64,000 nucleotides of DNA from Coprobacter fastidiosus (GTDB lineage: Bacteria > Bacteroidota > Bacteroidia > Bacteroidales > Coprobacteraceae). The notes beneath the pieces are model-generated. The model had not been told where the DNA came from and ran no database searches. It saw only the letters and a list, made by a program, of their open reading frames with translations. The position numbers and the translations under genes are program-made. Location of the stretch: NCBI RefSeq assembly GCF_030296935.1, contig NZ_AP028032.1, positions 372,001-436,000 on the forward strand. Reading direction: 5' to 3'. This document shows, one piece after another, positions 26,418 to 35,615 of the stretch; the stretch's first letter is position 1; every line of letters begins with the position of its first letter.

Positions 26418-27266
26418 ATGAAGAAATTATTGTTATCGTTGTTATTCGTTTTTTTTGTTAAAGCATTAGTGATAGCACAAAACAAAAATGAGAAATTTGT
26501 TGAGAAAAGTATGAATAGAGTAGATTTATGTAAAGAAAATTATACAAAGTTATTTGGAGGAGAGGCTTTGACAGGGAAAGGAACAGATCCGGAATTGATG
26601 GATATTTTGCAAAAGTTTATTTTCGGTGAAGTTTTTAAAACCGGTAGCCTTGATATAAAGACTCGAGAAATGATTACTTGTGTCACTTTAACCGCAATGC
26701 AAACTTTACCTCAGTTGAAAACTCATTCTATGGCTGCATTAAATGTGGGTGTTACTCCGATAGAATTACGTGAGGTTGTTTATCAATGTGCGCCGTTTAT
26801 CGGTTTTCCGAGAACACTGAATGCAATAGAAACGCTTAATGAAGTTTTTAAGGAGAGAGGGATTGCTTTGCCGTTAGAAACTCAAGGAACAGTCTCCGAA
26901 TATAACCGTTATGAGAAAGGAAGCAGCATTCAGACTCCGTTATATGGAACGGAGATAAGAGATGCGTTGAACTCCCTTCCTCAAGGAATGGGGGAGGATG
27001 TTTCCCGTTTTTTGACGGAAGTGTGTTTTGGCGATTTTTATACTCGTAATACTTTGGACATTAAAACTCGCGAATTATTATCTATTTGTATATTGGCGAC
27101 GTTGGGTGCAGGCAATCAGATTTATTCCCATACGATCGGTAATTTGCGGGCAGGCAATAATAAAGAGACATTATATGCGGCTATGATACAGTGTCTCCCT
27201 TATATCGGTTTTCCAAATGCTCTGAATGCCATTAATATCATAAAAGCGGTAGATGTTTCGGAATGA
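26418..27266 (+). CDS. Secreted protein with two carboxymuconolactone decarboxylase-like domains
   Basis: A 282-residue protein. The ATG giving MKKLLLSLLFVFF is preferred to an upstream TTG and yields a signal peptide cut near IAQNKN. Two CMD/AhpD-like domains follow (about 50-135 and 185-275), each with a TREM/TREL helix and a PFIGFP motif. Only single Cys residues are seen in place of the CxxC pair of active AhpD, so peroxidase activity is doubtful. It heads an operon of Fe-S and reductase genes, so a redox or substrate-binding role in the periplasm is plausible but unproven. Confidence 0.82.
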   Translation: MKKLLLSLLFVFFVKALVIAQNKNEKFVEKSMNRVDLCKENYTKLFGGEALTGKGTDPELMDILQKFIFGEVFKTGSLDIKTREMITCVTLTAMQTLPQLKTHSMAALNVGVTPIELREVVYQCAPFIGFPRTLNAIETLNEVFKERGIALPLETQGTVSEYNRYEKGSSIQTPLYGTEIRDALNSLPQGMGEDVSRFLTEVCFGDFYTRNTLDIKTRELLSICILATLGAGNQIYSHTIGNLRAGNNKETLYAAMIQCLPYIGFPNALNAINIIKAVDVSE

Positions 27267-27301
27267 AAAAATCCATCTTATAAACTAAATAATTTTTTGA
27301 T

Positions 27302-28795
27302 ATGTTACGAACAGTCAGAGTGTCGGTAGCTATAATCTGTTTCTCGCTCATTTCATTATTGTTTCTTGATTTTACAGGGACATTGCATGTTTGGTTCGGG
27401 TGGCTTGCCAAAATACAGTTTTTACCTGCATTATTGGCATTAAATGTGGGGGTAATATTGTCTCTTTTACTCTTAACATTGTTATTCGGACGTATTTATT
27501 GCTCTGTAATTTGTCCTTTAGGCGTATTTCAGGATATAATAGCATGGTTCGGAAAGCGGGGAAAAAAGTTACCATATACCTATTCCCGTGCACTTTCTTG
27601 GCTACGATATGGAATATTGATTGTATTTATTATTGCTGTTTTGGCAGGAGTAGGATCATTCGTTGCGTTATTGGCTCCTTATAGTTCTTATGGACGGATA
27701 ATATCTAATTTGTTTGCCCCTTTATACCAATTAGGGAATAATATGTTCGCTTATTTGGCAGAACGGGCAGAAAGTTATGCTTTTTATGAAGTAGATGTGT
27801 GGGTAAAAAGTCTTTCTACTTTTATCATTGCTTTAATCACATTCGGTGTATTAGTCTTGTTGGCATGGCGGAATGGACGGACATATTGCAATACGATTTG
27901 TCCGGTAGGAACATTTCTGGGGATCATTGCTAAATATTCCCTTTTTAAACCGGTAATAGATGTTTCTAAATGTAATAGCTGCGGGCTGTGTGCACGACAT
28001 TGTAAGGCAGCGTGCATTGATTCTAAAAAACATAAAATAGATTATAGCCGTTGCGTCGTATGTCTGGACTGTTTAGATAAATGTCGGCATGGAGCGATAA
28101 AATACATGCGGCGGTCTGCAGTAAAGGATAAAATCAGCAGCCCGGTTGTAACTCAAGATCAGATTGATAGTGCTCGTCGCAATTTCCTTTCGGTATCGGC
28201 TCTTTTTGCAGCTACGACGGTTATAAAAGCGCAGGAAAAAAAAGTTGACGGAGGTTTGGCAGTAATAGAAGACAAAAAAATTCCAAATCGTGTGGTGGCA
28301 TTGACCCCTCCGGGTTCGTTGAGTGTTCGTAATTTTGCAAAACATTGTACGGCATGTCAGTTATGTGTTTCGGTATGTCCTAATCAAGTTTTACGGCCTT
28401 CAGGCAGTCTGATGACATTGATGCAACCGGAGATGTCTTATGAACGAGGGTATTGTCGACCTGAATGTACAAAATGCTCTGAAGTTTGTCCGGCAGGAGC
28501 GATACGTCCCATCTCTGTTTCTGAAAAGTCTTCTATCCAAATCGGGCATGCTGTATGGATAAAAGAAAATTGTGTAGTTTTGACCGATGGTGTTGATTGT
28601 GGAAATTGTGCTCGTCATTGTCCGGCAGGAGCTATACAAATGGTAGCTTCCGACTCTGAAAGTTATGATTCTCCTAAAATTCCGGTTGTGAACGTTGAGC
28701 GTTGTATCGGATGTGGTGCTTGTGAGAACTTGTGTCCTGCCCGTCCGTTTAGTGCTATTTATGTAGAAGGGCATGAAATACATAAAACCGTTTAA
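27302..28795 (+). CDS. Membrane polyferredoxin with internal twin-arginine motif
   Basis: A 497-residue protein. The first 215 residues form about five membrane helices with two CxxxCP motifs (C67-C71P and C196-C200P), as in NapH/NosR/RdxA-type electron-transfer proteins. Two ferredoxin-type clusters follow (224-261). A second segment begins with ARRNFLSVSALFAATT (from residue 291), which resembles a Tat signal, and leads into four more Cys-rich cluster motifs up to the C-terminus. The layout suggests electron transfer from cytoplasmic clusters across the membrane to exported clusters. It lies 35 bases after the CMD gene and 9 before the aldo/keto reductase gene. Confidence 0.85.
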   Translation: MLRTVRVSVAIICFSLISLLFLDFTGTLHVWFGWLAKIQFLPALLALNVGVILSLLLLTLLFGRIYCSVICPLGVFQDIIAWFGKRGKKLPYTYSRALSWLRYGILIVFIIAVLAGVGSFVALLAPYSSYGRIISNLFAPLYQLGNNMFAYLAERAESYAFYEVDVWVKSLSTFIIALITFGVLVLLAWRNGRTYCNTICPVGTFLGIIAKYSLFKPVIDVSKCNSCGLCARHCKAACIDSKKHKIDYSRCVVCLDCLDKCRHGAIKYMRRSAVKDKISSPVVTQDQIDSARRNFLSVSALFAATTVIKAQEKKVDGGLAVIEDKKIPNRVVALTPPGSLSVRNFAKHCTACQLCVSVCPNQVLRPSGSLMTLMQPEMSYERGYCRPECTKCSEVCPAGAIRPISVSEKSSIQIGHAVWIKENCVVLTDGVDCGNCARHCPAGAIQMVASDSESYDSPKIPVVNVERCIGCGACENLCPARPFSAIYVEGHEIHKTV

Positions 28796-28804
28796 TTAAA
28801 GAGA

Positions 28805-30217
28805 ATGGTCATGGAAAAAAATAATAAATCTGGTATAGATCGCCGGAAATTTTTTAAAGTTTTTGGAACTGGGGCTGCGGTGTCGGCAGCCGCATTTTAC
28901 GGATGTAAAAATAATGCGGGAAGTTCTGTTGCTGGAGGAGAGGGTGAAATACCTACAGATAAAATGACTTATCGGACTTCTCCGACAACGGGAGATAAAG
29001 TTTCTCTTTTAGGCTATGGTTGCATGCGATTGCCGACAATATCCCAGCGCGGTGCAGGGGACAATAGTGACGACATTGATCAGGATATGGTCAATAGGCT
29101 CACCGATTATGCAATAGAACATGGTGTGAACTATTTTGATACATCTCCGGCTTATTGCAAAGGCCGGTCTGAACATGCTATGGGTATTGCTCTTAGCCGT
29201 CATCCTCGTAATAGTTATTTTATTGCGACAAAATTGTCTAACTTTTCACCTGAAACATGGAGTCGGGAAGCATCTATGGCAATGTATCGTAATTCGTTAA
29301 AAGAATTGCAAGTAGATTATATAGACTATATGTTGCTTCATGGAGTGGGGATGGGGAATGGTTTGGATGAGTTTGAAAAACGTTATATAGATAATGGCAT
29401 ATTAGACTTTTTAATAGCAGAACGTAAGGCCGGGAGAATCCGTAATCTTGGATTTTCGTATCATGGCGATATTAAGGTTTTTGATTATTTGCTTTCGATA
29501 CATGACTCGATAAAGTGGGATTTTGTACAAATTCAACTTAATTATCTTGATTGGAAGTATGCTAAAGAGATTAATCCTCGAAATACGAATGCGGAATATC
29601 TGTATAATGAACTGCAAAAAAGAAATATTCCGGCAATTATTATGGAGCCTTTATTAGGAGGACGTCTTTCGAATGTACATGACCATATTGTGTCGCGTCT
29701 GAAACAAAGACGTCCTGAAGATTCTGTCGCTTCTTGGGCATTTCGCTTTGCCGGATCTTTTTCGGGTGTATTGACCGTATTAAGTGGAATGACTTACATG
29801 GAACATCTGCAAGATAATCTTCGGACGTATTCGCCATTGAAACCTTTAACCGATGAAGAGTTCGATTTTTTAGAACAAACGGCCGCACTTATGATGCAAT
29901 ATCCGACAGTGCCTTGTAATGATTGTAAATATTGTATGCCCTGTCCCTATGGTATCGATATACCGGGAGTATTGTTACATTATAATAAATGTGTAAACGA
30001 GGGAAATATTCCTGAAAATATAGGAACAGAAAATTATAGAAAAGCCCGTCGTGCGTTTCTTGTGGGATATGATCGCAGTGTACCGAAATTGAGGCAGGCA
30101 AATCATTGTATAGGATGTAACCAATGTTCGCATCATTGCCCTCAGGGCATTGATATTCCGGAGGAGTTGCATCGAATAGACAGTTTTGTAGAAAAGCTAA
30201 AACAAAATGTTGTATGA
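28805..30217 (+). CDS. Tat-exported aldo/keto reductase with C-terminal 4Fe-4S clusters
   Basis: A 470-residue protein. The N-terminus has a twin-arginine motif (R13-R14-KFFK) and a hydrophobic stretch ending at Cys34, so it may be a Tat-exported lipoprotein. An aldo/keto reductase barrel follows (LGYGCMRLP; DTSPAYCKGRSE; DYMLLHG), then two ferredoxin motifs (CNDCKYCMPCP and HCIGCNQCSHHCP). A second ATG two codons in is possible. Its substrate is unknown. Its Tat signal and Fe-S clusters match the exported clusters of the protein encoded just upstream, suggesting direct electron exchange. Confidence 0.85.
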   Translation: MVMEKNNKSGIDRRKFFKVFGTGAAVSAAAFYGCKNNAGSSVAGGEGEIPTDKMTYRTSPTTGDKVSLLGYGCMRLPTISQRGAGDNSDDIDQDMVNRLTDYAIEHGVNYFDTSPAYCKGRSEHAMGIALSRHPRNSYFIATKLSNFSPETWSREASMAMYRNSLKELQVDYIDYMLLHGVGMGNGLDEFEKRYIDNGILDFLIAERKAGRIRNLGFSYHGDIKVFDYLLSIHDSIKWDFVQIQLNYLDWKYAKEINPRNTNAEYLYNELQKRNIPAIIMEPLLGGRLSNVHDHIVSRLKQRRPEDSVASWAFRFAGSFSGVLTVLSGMTYMEHLQDNLRTYSPLKPLTDEEFDFLEQTAALMMQYPTVPCNDCKYCMPCPYGIDIPGVLLHYNKCVNEGNIPENIGTENYRKARRAFLVGYDRSVPKLRQANHCIGCNQCSHHCPQGIDIPEELHRIDSFVEKLKQNVV

Positions 30218-30633
30218 TGACCTCTCTTGTAAATTTGTTACATAAGGAGAATTATTCTTGTGTTATATTCGGTCTCAATGAAACACGGACTTTTAGTCGG
30301 AGAGGTGTTATAGATTTATATGATTTATTACTTAATGATCGAACTTTCTTAAAAAGAGCGTTGGTTGCAGATAAAGTTGTCGGGAAAGCTGCGGCATCGT
30401 TGATGATACTTGGAGAAATAAGAGAGTTGCATGCAGATGTTATCAGTACGCCGGCTCTGTCTCTATTGAGGAATGCGTCTGTAAAGGTAAGTTTCGGTTG
30501 TCAAGTTCCCTATATCAAAAATCGTAATCAAGACGGTTGGTGTCCTTTAGAATCAGCTTGTTTTAAATCTGTTTCTGCAATATCCTCTTTTAGGATTGTA
30601 CAGGATTTTATGCAGAAAAAGAATGTGAAATAA
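30214..30633 (+). CDS. DUF1893 domain protein
   Basis: A 139-residue soluble protein of the DUF1893 family (CVIFGLNETRTFSRRGVIDL; VADKVVGKAAASLMIL; DGWCPLESAC with conserved Cys). The family has no established function; members resemble a cytidine-deaminase-like fold by pattern only. The start overlaps the reductase stop by 4 bases (ATGA), so translation is coupled. It belongs to the redox operon. Confidence 0.82.
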   Translation: MMTSLVNLLHKENYSCVIFGLNETRTFSRRGVIDLYDLLLNDRTFLKRALVADKVVGKAAASLMILGEIRELHADVISTPALSLLRNASVKVSFGCQVPYIKNRNQDGWCPLESACFKSVSAISSFRIVQDFMQKKNVK

Positions 30634-30730
30634 ATGAAAATTATTCTTATAACCCTGATTAAATAGAGTTTGTGATGAACAAAACTCTTGTCTTTAAGGT
30701 AATTATAATTGAATTAAAGTATTTAAAAAT

Positions 30731-31243
30731 ATGAAAGAAACAACTCTTAATCTTTATGCTCTCGATTATCGAGATATGAGAACATATATGGTGGCAATGT
30801 TATTTATATTGGGAAATATGGTATTGCCCCAATTATGTCATCTTATTCCTCAAGGAGGTATTACTTGGTTGCCGATCTACTTTTTTACTCTTATAGGAGC
30901 ATATAAATATGGCTGGAAAGTAGGTCTATTGACAGGTGTACTATCTCCGATATTGAATTCTCTGTTTTTCGGTATGCCTTTTCCTGAAGTGTTGCCCGGT
31001 ATTCTTTTTAAATCTGTTGTACTGGCTGTAGCGGCAGGCTATGCAGCAGATCACTTTAACCGTGTATCTATACCTATATTATTAGCCGTTGTTTTAACTT
31101 ATCAGTTTCTCGGGACATTAGGCGAGTGGGTGATTTCTGATAATTTTTATATTGCAATACAGGATTTTCGTATCGGATTACCGGGAATGTGCTTTCAGGT
31201 TATAGGAGGATATTTATTTATTAAATATCTAATATATAAATAA
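30731..31243 (+). CDS. ECF transporter S (substrate-binding) component
   Basis: A 170-residue membrane protein with about six helices; the WLPIYFFTLIGAYKYGWKVG and GVLSPILNSLFFGMP segments are typical of S components of energy-coupling factor transporters. Substrates of the class are vitamins or related cofactors; which one cannot be read here. No energising A or T subunit is nearby, so it would share modules encoded elsewhere or act alone. It follows DUF1893 by 97 bases in the same direction. Confidence 0.8.
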   Translation: MKETTLNLYALDYRDMRTYMVAMLFILGNMVLPQLCHLIPQGGITWLPIYFFTLIGAYKYGWKVGLLTGVLSPILNSLFFGMPFPEVLPGILFKSVVLAVAAGYAADHFNRVSIPILLAVVLTYQFLGTLGEWVISDNFYIAIQDFRIGLPGMCFQVIGGYLFIKYLIYK

Positions 31244-31261
31244 TTAATAAGAGAACCTAAG

Positions 31262-31280
31262 GCTGGCTCATAGAGCCAGT
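31262..31280 (+). terminator. Hairpin after the ECF S gene
   Basis: GCTGGCTC and GAGCCAGT pair with a 3-base loop. There is no U tract, so it may stabilise the 3' end rather than terminate. Confidence 0.4.
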
Positions 31281-31450
31281 CGAATAATACATAATTATTT
31301 GAAGTCGGTTAATCAAAATAATAGTTTTTCGTAAAGAGAGGATTCTTTTTTGTTTTATTATCTATATATGTTTGACGAATCCTTTAGTCTATAATAAGTT
31401 CTCAAAGCAAAATTTAGATAGGCTTTAAATATCCATTAAAATAAAACTCT

Positions 31451-31458
31451 TATTTTTG
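31451..31458 (+). promoter_or_regulatory. -7 promoter box for the ATP-grasp-like gene
   Basis: TATTTTTG, 19 bases before the start codon. Confidence 0.5.
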
Positions 31459-31477
31459 CAGCCAGAATAGTGTAAAT

Positions 31478-32662
31478 ATGTCTGGTGCTCTCTATATTTT
31501 TAATCCCGAGAATGATCTTTCTGTTGCCAATGGCGGTGAAAATTATATGCCTCCTCCTCGAGCCAGAATTATAGCTGAAGATTTGGCGTTCTTGCCGGTT
31601 TGGTATGCAGAGAATGGTGATGATGTAATAGTTCCTTCTGAAAGATATATCGATTGGATGCATTCCGAGAGAGCCTCTTTGGGATGCTTTTCTGAGGTTG
31701 TGCTAAAGGGTCGTTTACCCGATAAGAATTGGACAGCTTGCATTCCTTGGGGGTGGAGTCCTGAAATTGCCAGACGTTTTTTACGTATGGGGGTATCGGA
31801 TCGTTTATTACCGGGAAATGTTCTTCTAAAAGAACAGAAACGCTTATATCATAGAAATCAAACACTTGAAATATTAAAAGGACTAAGAGATTATGGAATA
31901 GGGGATATCCCAGATTTGTTACCGGAAGAATTATATACGACTGAGTCTGTGTGCCGCTATATACAATCTGCTCCGTTGACAGTTCTTAAAGCTCCATGGT
32001 CAGGAAGTGGTAAAGGATTGAGTTGGGGACGTGGTGTATATGATACGACACTTGAGCGCTGGAGTAGAGGAATATTACGTCGGCAAGGAAGTATAATGGG
32101 AGAACCGTTTTATGAAAAAGTGCAGGATTTTGCCATGGAGTTTCATTCAGATGGAGTCTCGTCCGTAGTTTTTGCCGGATATTCGCTGTTTGATACAAAC
32201 AAAAAGGGGGTATATACCGGAAATATTTTGACTGGAGACGATGATATATTATCTTGTTTGTCAATTTATGTGGCTACGGAACGTATAGAATCTGTAAAGA
32301 TAGCGTTACAAGAATTATTGTCGGTAAAAGTTGCACCTTATTATAAAGGATATTTCGGTATCGATATGATGATTTATAAAGAAAACGGTAAGTATCGTCT
32401 GAATCCTTGTATCGAATTGAATCTGAGAATGAATATGGGTGTAGTATCCCGCATTTTTTATGATCGTTATACAGCACCCGGATCGAAAGGAATATATGTT
32501 GTCGATTATAATCCTGATTCTGCAGCTTTATATACAGATCATTTAACTCGGACAAAAGATAATCCGTTAATTATCCATGACGGGAAAATCATCAAAGGAT
32601 ATTTATCTTTATCTCCACTAACTCCGGAATCTCACTATCGGGCACGAGTAGAAATCTATTAA
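31478..32662 (+). CDS. ATP-grasp-like protein of unknown function
   Basis: A 394-residue soluble protein with no signal peptide. I do not recognise a named family. Features fit an ATP-grasp ligase: a nucleotide-binding Lys in LTVLKAPWSGSGKG (K171 onward, with a Gly-rich loop), a VQDFAMEF strand, and a metal-binding CIELNLRMNMG block with E313, N315 and R317 spaced as in ExNxR motifs. The N-terminal LYIFNPENDLSVANG is distinctive. It would join a carboxylate to an amine or thiol at the cost of ATP; substrates are unknown. It is a single gene with its own promoter box. Confidence 0.65.
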   Translation: MSGALYIFNPENDLSVANGGENYMPPPRARIIAEDLAFLPVWYAENGDDVIVPSERYIDWMHSERASLGCFSEVVLKGRLPDKNWTACIPWGWSPEIARRFLRMGVSDRLLPGNVLLKEQKRLYHRNQTLEILKGLRDYGIGDIPDLLPEELYTTESVCRYIQSAPLTVLKAPWSGSGKGLSWGRGVYDTTLERWSRGILRRQGSIMGEPFYEKVQDFAMEFHSDGVSSVVFAGYSLFDTNKKGVYTGNILTGDDDILSCLSIYVATERIESVKIALQELLSVKVAPYYKGYFGIDMMIYKENGKYRLNPCIELNLRMNMGVVSRIFYDRYTAPGSKGIYVVDYNPDSAALYTDHLTRTKDNPLIIHDGKIIKGYLSLSPLTPESHYRARVEIY

Positions 32663-32709
32663 CGAATAATAATATGTATAACTCGATTGGTACGAGAAAG
32701 TTACATATC

Positions 32710-32964
32710 CTAATTATTTTGAAGTCGGAAACATATTTTACAAGCTTTTTGCTTCATTTGTTCAGCTTGTTTCAATGTAATCCTTCTTATTGAAGAAGCA
32801 TTACACTGCTTTCTCAATTCTCGACATTTGGGATTACGATGATAAATTTTCAATTTGGATTTTGTACAAATATAAACCGCTTCATTTGGTTGCGTTGTTT
32901 CTGTCTTGATATCTGTACTAATCAACGGAAAAACAAGAAATAATAGTAATAATAATTTTTTCAT
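32710..32964 (-). CDS. Small secreted Cys-containing hypothetical protein
   Basis: An 84-residue protein with a signal peptide (MKKLLLLLFLVFPLIS). The mature part has the pattern VYICTKS then YHRNPKCRELRKQC and ends in ACKICF, a Cys/His layout seen in small Bacteroidetes proteins and suggestive of metal binding. Function unknown. It lies downstream of a decayed fic gene on the same strand. Confidence 0.65.
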   Translation of the reverse strand: MKKLLLLLFLVFPLISTDIKTETTQPNEAVYICTKSKLKIYHRNPKCRELRKQCNASSIRRITLKQAEQMKQKACKICFRLQNN

Positions 32965-33049
32965 GATTAAATGAGAATTTAGGTGTTTAATTCATTAATT
33001 GTAAATACAATAGAAGAGATGAAAAGTATTTCCATGTTTATTTTAAAAT

Positions 33050-33618
33050 TTAAATTTTGTCCTTGCTATATCCTTCGTAATAATACGATTGTTCTATCCC
33101 TTTAAATATCACTTCTCTATCATCGACTTTTTCGGTTAGTGCCGGTTACAAAAGAAAACGGAGTTCCAGATCATTGATTGGGCTGTGTTCCATTGCTTGC
33201 AGATATAGATCTTTATCAACCATGCGCCAATCAACAACTTTTCCAAGATTTTTTTCAGAATTAGATCAAGCCATATTCTTGTAGAGCGTCCGTTGCTTTT
33301 CATAAATGGATGAGCAATATTCATTTCTACATACTTAGCTATGATTTCCTCAAAAGTTGTTTCCGGCATTTTTCTATTACAGGAAGTATTACGTCGAGAA
33401 ACATTGAATTTGCAAAACGAAAGCCTCCTTTAGTAATGTTTTGAGTACGTACCTTTCCGGCAAAGTTGTATAGATCGCAGAATAAATACTCATGTATCTG
33501 GCATAATCCTTTAGTTTGTACCTACCTCAATGTTATTTATATCACTTGTTTCAAACAAGGCTTTGGCTTTCTCCAGGCTTTGTTCATCTATTATATATTG
33601 TTGTTTCTTTTGTTCCAT
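33050..33618 (-). pseudogene. Fic family protein, broken by frameshifts and a stop
   Basis: Reading frames on the minus strand can be joined into one Fic protein: MEQKKQQYIIDEQSLEKAK, then the [18 protein letters not shown] region, then [29 protein letters not shown] and [15 protein letters not shown]. Joining them needs an insertion near 33509, deletions in two A runs (near 33370 and 33252) and read-through of a TAA at 33146-33148. The FIC motif itself reads HPFMKSNGR, with Lys and Ser where family members have Asp/Glu and Gly. The gene therefore looks dead. Fic proteins usually transfer AMP to target proteins and often act as toxins. Confidence 0.85.
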
Positions 33619-33691
33619 AACCGAAAATTTGTAAAGCGGATCTTTTTGGTATAAGAATAATACGGATTTTTAATTACAAGATATTTTGCAA

Positions 33692-34273
33692 TTAAAAATG
33701 TTTGAGTTCTTGATATAGTCGATGTATGGGTAATCCCATAACGTTAAAATAAGAACCGTTAATGCCGTTTACTCCTACAAATCCGATCCACTCCTGTATT
33801 CCGTATGCACCGGCTTTATCGAGCGGAGCATAATTTTCTACATAAAAATCGATTTCTTCTTCATCGAGAGTTGCAAATGATACATCGGTAGAAACAGCAA
33901 AAGAAATTTGTTTTTCCTGTGTAGTGATGCAAACACCGGTAATCACCGTGTGAATATTTCCCGATAAAGTACGTAGCATATTTTTCGCATCGTCTTTGTC
34001 TTTCGGTTTCCCGAAAACCTTACCGTTCAACCATACGATTGTATCTGCGGTGATCAATAGGGTTTTATCGGACATTTCCGGTTTGTAAGCTTCGGCTTTT
34101 ACCGTAGCAATATATTGGGGAATTTCTTCACCTTGTAATGTTTCCGGATATGATTCGTCTATATTGGGGAGGGCGGTTACTTGGTATTCGATTCCTAATC
34201 CGCTCAGTAATTCCCGACGTCTTGGTGAATTGCTTGCCAGCAGAATATCGTACTTTTGTATATGACTCAGCAT
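33692..34273 (-). CDS. maf: Maf-like nucleotide pyrophosphatase
   Basis: A 193-residue Maf/HAM1-fold protein with LASNSPRRRELLSGLG at the N-terminus and ITADTIVWLNGKVFGKPKD in the centre. The family hydrolyses non-canonical or damaged nucleotides (dTTP/UTP/CTP derivatives) to monophosphates. It is the last gene of a minus-strand operon headed by the nitroreductase gene, 33 bases after kdsC. Confidence 0.92.
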   Translation of the reverse strand: MLSHIQKYDILLASNSPRRRELLSGLGIEYQVTALPNIDESYPETLQGEEIPQYIATVKAEAYKPEMSDKTLLITADTIVWLNGKVFGKPKDKDDAKNMLRTLSGNIHTVITGVCITTQEKQISFAVSTDVSFATLDEEEIDFYVENYAPLDKAGAYGIQEWIGFVGVNGINGSYFNVMGLPIHRLYQELKHF

Positions 34274-34306
34274 TTTATAAAACTTTTTATTTATTTTGTT
34301 TTGTAT

Positions 34307-34828
34307 TTACCAACCGAAAGCTTCATCAGCCATCCATTTTCCCTGTGCTTTCAGTACCTCTTCTATGACATCCCGTCCACATCCGCATCCTCCTTTTTTG
34401 GGGGATATATAAGTTGATATCGCTTTAATTTCAGGTGCAGCGTCAGCGGGGCAAGTAGGTAGGCCTACCAGTTGCATGACTTCATAATCCGGAATATCGT
34501 CACCCATATACAGTATCTCTTCCGGTTTTAGGTTTGAAGATTCAATCCATTGATAGTATGCTTCGGTTTTGATTTTTGCACCCATAAAGATATGTTTGAC
34601 TCCCAATGCGGAGAACCGTTCATGAACGGCTTGGGTACGTCCTCCTGTGATAATTGCTATATTGTAACCTAAACGGACGGCCAATTGTATAGCATATCCG
34701 TCTTTTATATTTACCATACGCATCGGTTCTCCGTTGGGATGCAGAGGCACCATATCTGAAGAAAGAACACCATCTACATCAAATGCGAATGCTTTTATTC
34801 GAGATAAGTCATAATTTATTTTGCTCAT
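34307..34828 (-). CDS. kdsC: 3-deoxy-D-manno-octulosonate 8-phosphate phosphatase
   Basis: A 173-residue HAD-superfamily phosphatase without a cap domain. The nucleophile block [10 protein letters not shown] has D17 and D19; the ITGG and [12 protein letters not shown] blocks provide the remaining active site. KdsC dephosphorylates KDO-8-P in the pathway to the LPS inner core. The start overlaps the DUF2520 gene by 20 bases. Length and motifs are typical. Confidence 0.9.
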   Translation of the reverse strand: MSKINYDLSRIKAFAFDVDGVLSSDMVPLHPNGEPMRMVNIKDGYAIQLAVRLGYNIAIITGGRTQAVHERFSALGVKHIFMGAKIKTEAYYQWIESSNLKPEEILYMGDDIPDYEVMQLVGLPTCPADAAPEIKAISTYISPKKGGCGCGRDVIEEVLKAQGKWMADEAFGW

Positions 34829-35600
34829 GAGAAATGTTTATTGCAAAAGCGTGAATATTTTTACTCAATAATCGGTAGATTTCTTTTAATTGGTCGTCTT
34901 TTAATAGCGATAATTGTTTGTTCATTACATTCTCGTCGTATCTTACAGCAGGACCGGTTTGAGCTGTTACTGGAGATATTTTTTTTATTTTATCAGATGT
35001 TTCTTGGATAAGCGGTTGCAGAATGTCAAAAGGTAATCCGTGCTCTTTTAGTAATTTCTCGGATATTGCATACATGTGGTTTGTGAAATTACATGCAAAT
35101 ACGGCAGCTAGGTGAATGTATTTTCGCTGCTCTGAAGATATGACTCTTACATCTTGTGAAATTTTTAAAGCCATATCGGTTAATAACGTAGCATCTTTCT
35201 CTGAATTAGCTTCGACAAAAAACGGAATATTTGAGAAATTTACCTTTTTATTTTTACTGAAAGTTTGTAGCGGGTAGAATACTCCATACCTTTTTGCATG
35301 TGGCTCGAATACGGACATCGGTATGCTTCCGGCTGTATGTACCCAAAGAGCTTTATTCGGTTTGACAGATCGGATGCATTCCTGTAATGCTGTATCTTTT
35401 ATTGAAAAAATATAAAGATCTGCCGTATCTTTTATTTGATTGAGGTCATCGGTGTAGTCACAAGATAAGGATGACCCCAATATTTTTGCATTTTTGAGGC
35501 TTTTACTATATATCTGGATTATATCGTAACCTTGTTCTTTCATTGCTGACGACAATTGTGTAGCGAGGTTACCAGCTCCGATAAATATTATTTTTTTCAT
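34809..35600 (-). CDS. Rossmann-fold DUF2520 protein
   Basis: A 263-residue protein with an N-terminal NAD(P)-binding Rossmann fold ([18 protein letters not shown]) and a C-terminal helical DUF2520 domain ([17 protein letters not shown]). The fold resembles F420-dependent NADP reductases and ketopantoate reductase, but the substrate is unknown. In Bacteroidetes it commonly sits next to kdsC and maf, as here. Confidence 0.87.
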   Translation of the reverse strand: MKKIIFIGAGNLATQLSSAMKEQGYDIIQIYSKSLKNAKILGSSLSCDYTDDLNQIKDTADLYIFSIKDTALQECIRSVKPNKALWVHTAGSIPMSVFEPHAKRYGVFYPLQTFSKNKKVNFSNIPFFVEANSEKDATLLTDMALKISQDVRVISSEQRKYIHLAAVFACNFTNHMYAISEKLLKEHGLPFDILQPLIQETSDKIKKISPVTAQTGPAVRYDENVMNKQLSLLKDDQLKEIYRLLSKNIHAFAINISHEQNKL

Positions 35601-35615
35601 ATTTATCTTTTTATG

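Noticed and set aside
28400..28783. Antisense open frame of 127 codons inside the polyferredoxin gene
   Set aside because: It is a shadow of the Cys-rich coding strand and shows no protein family features.
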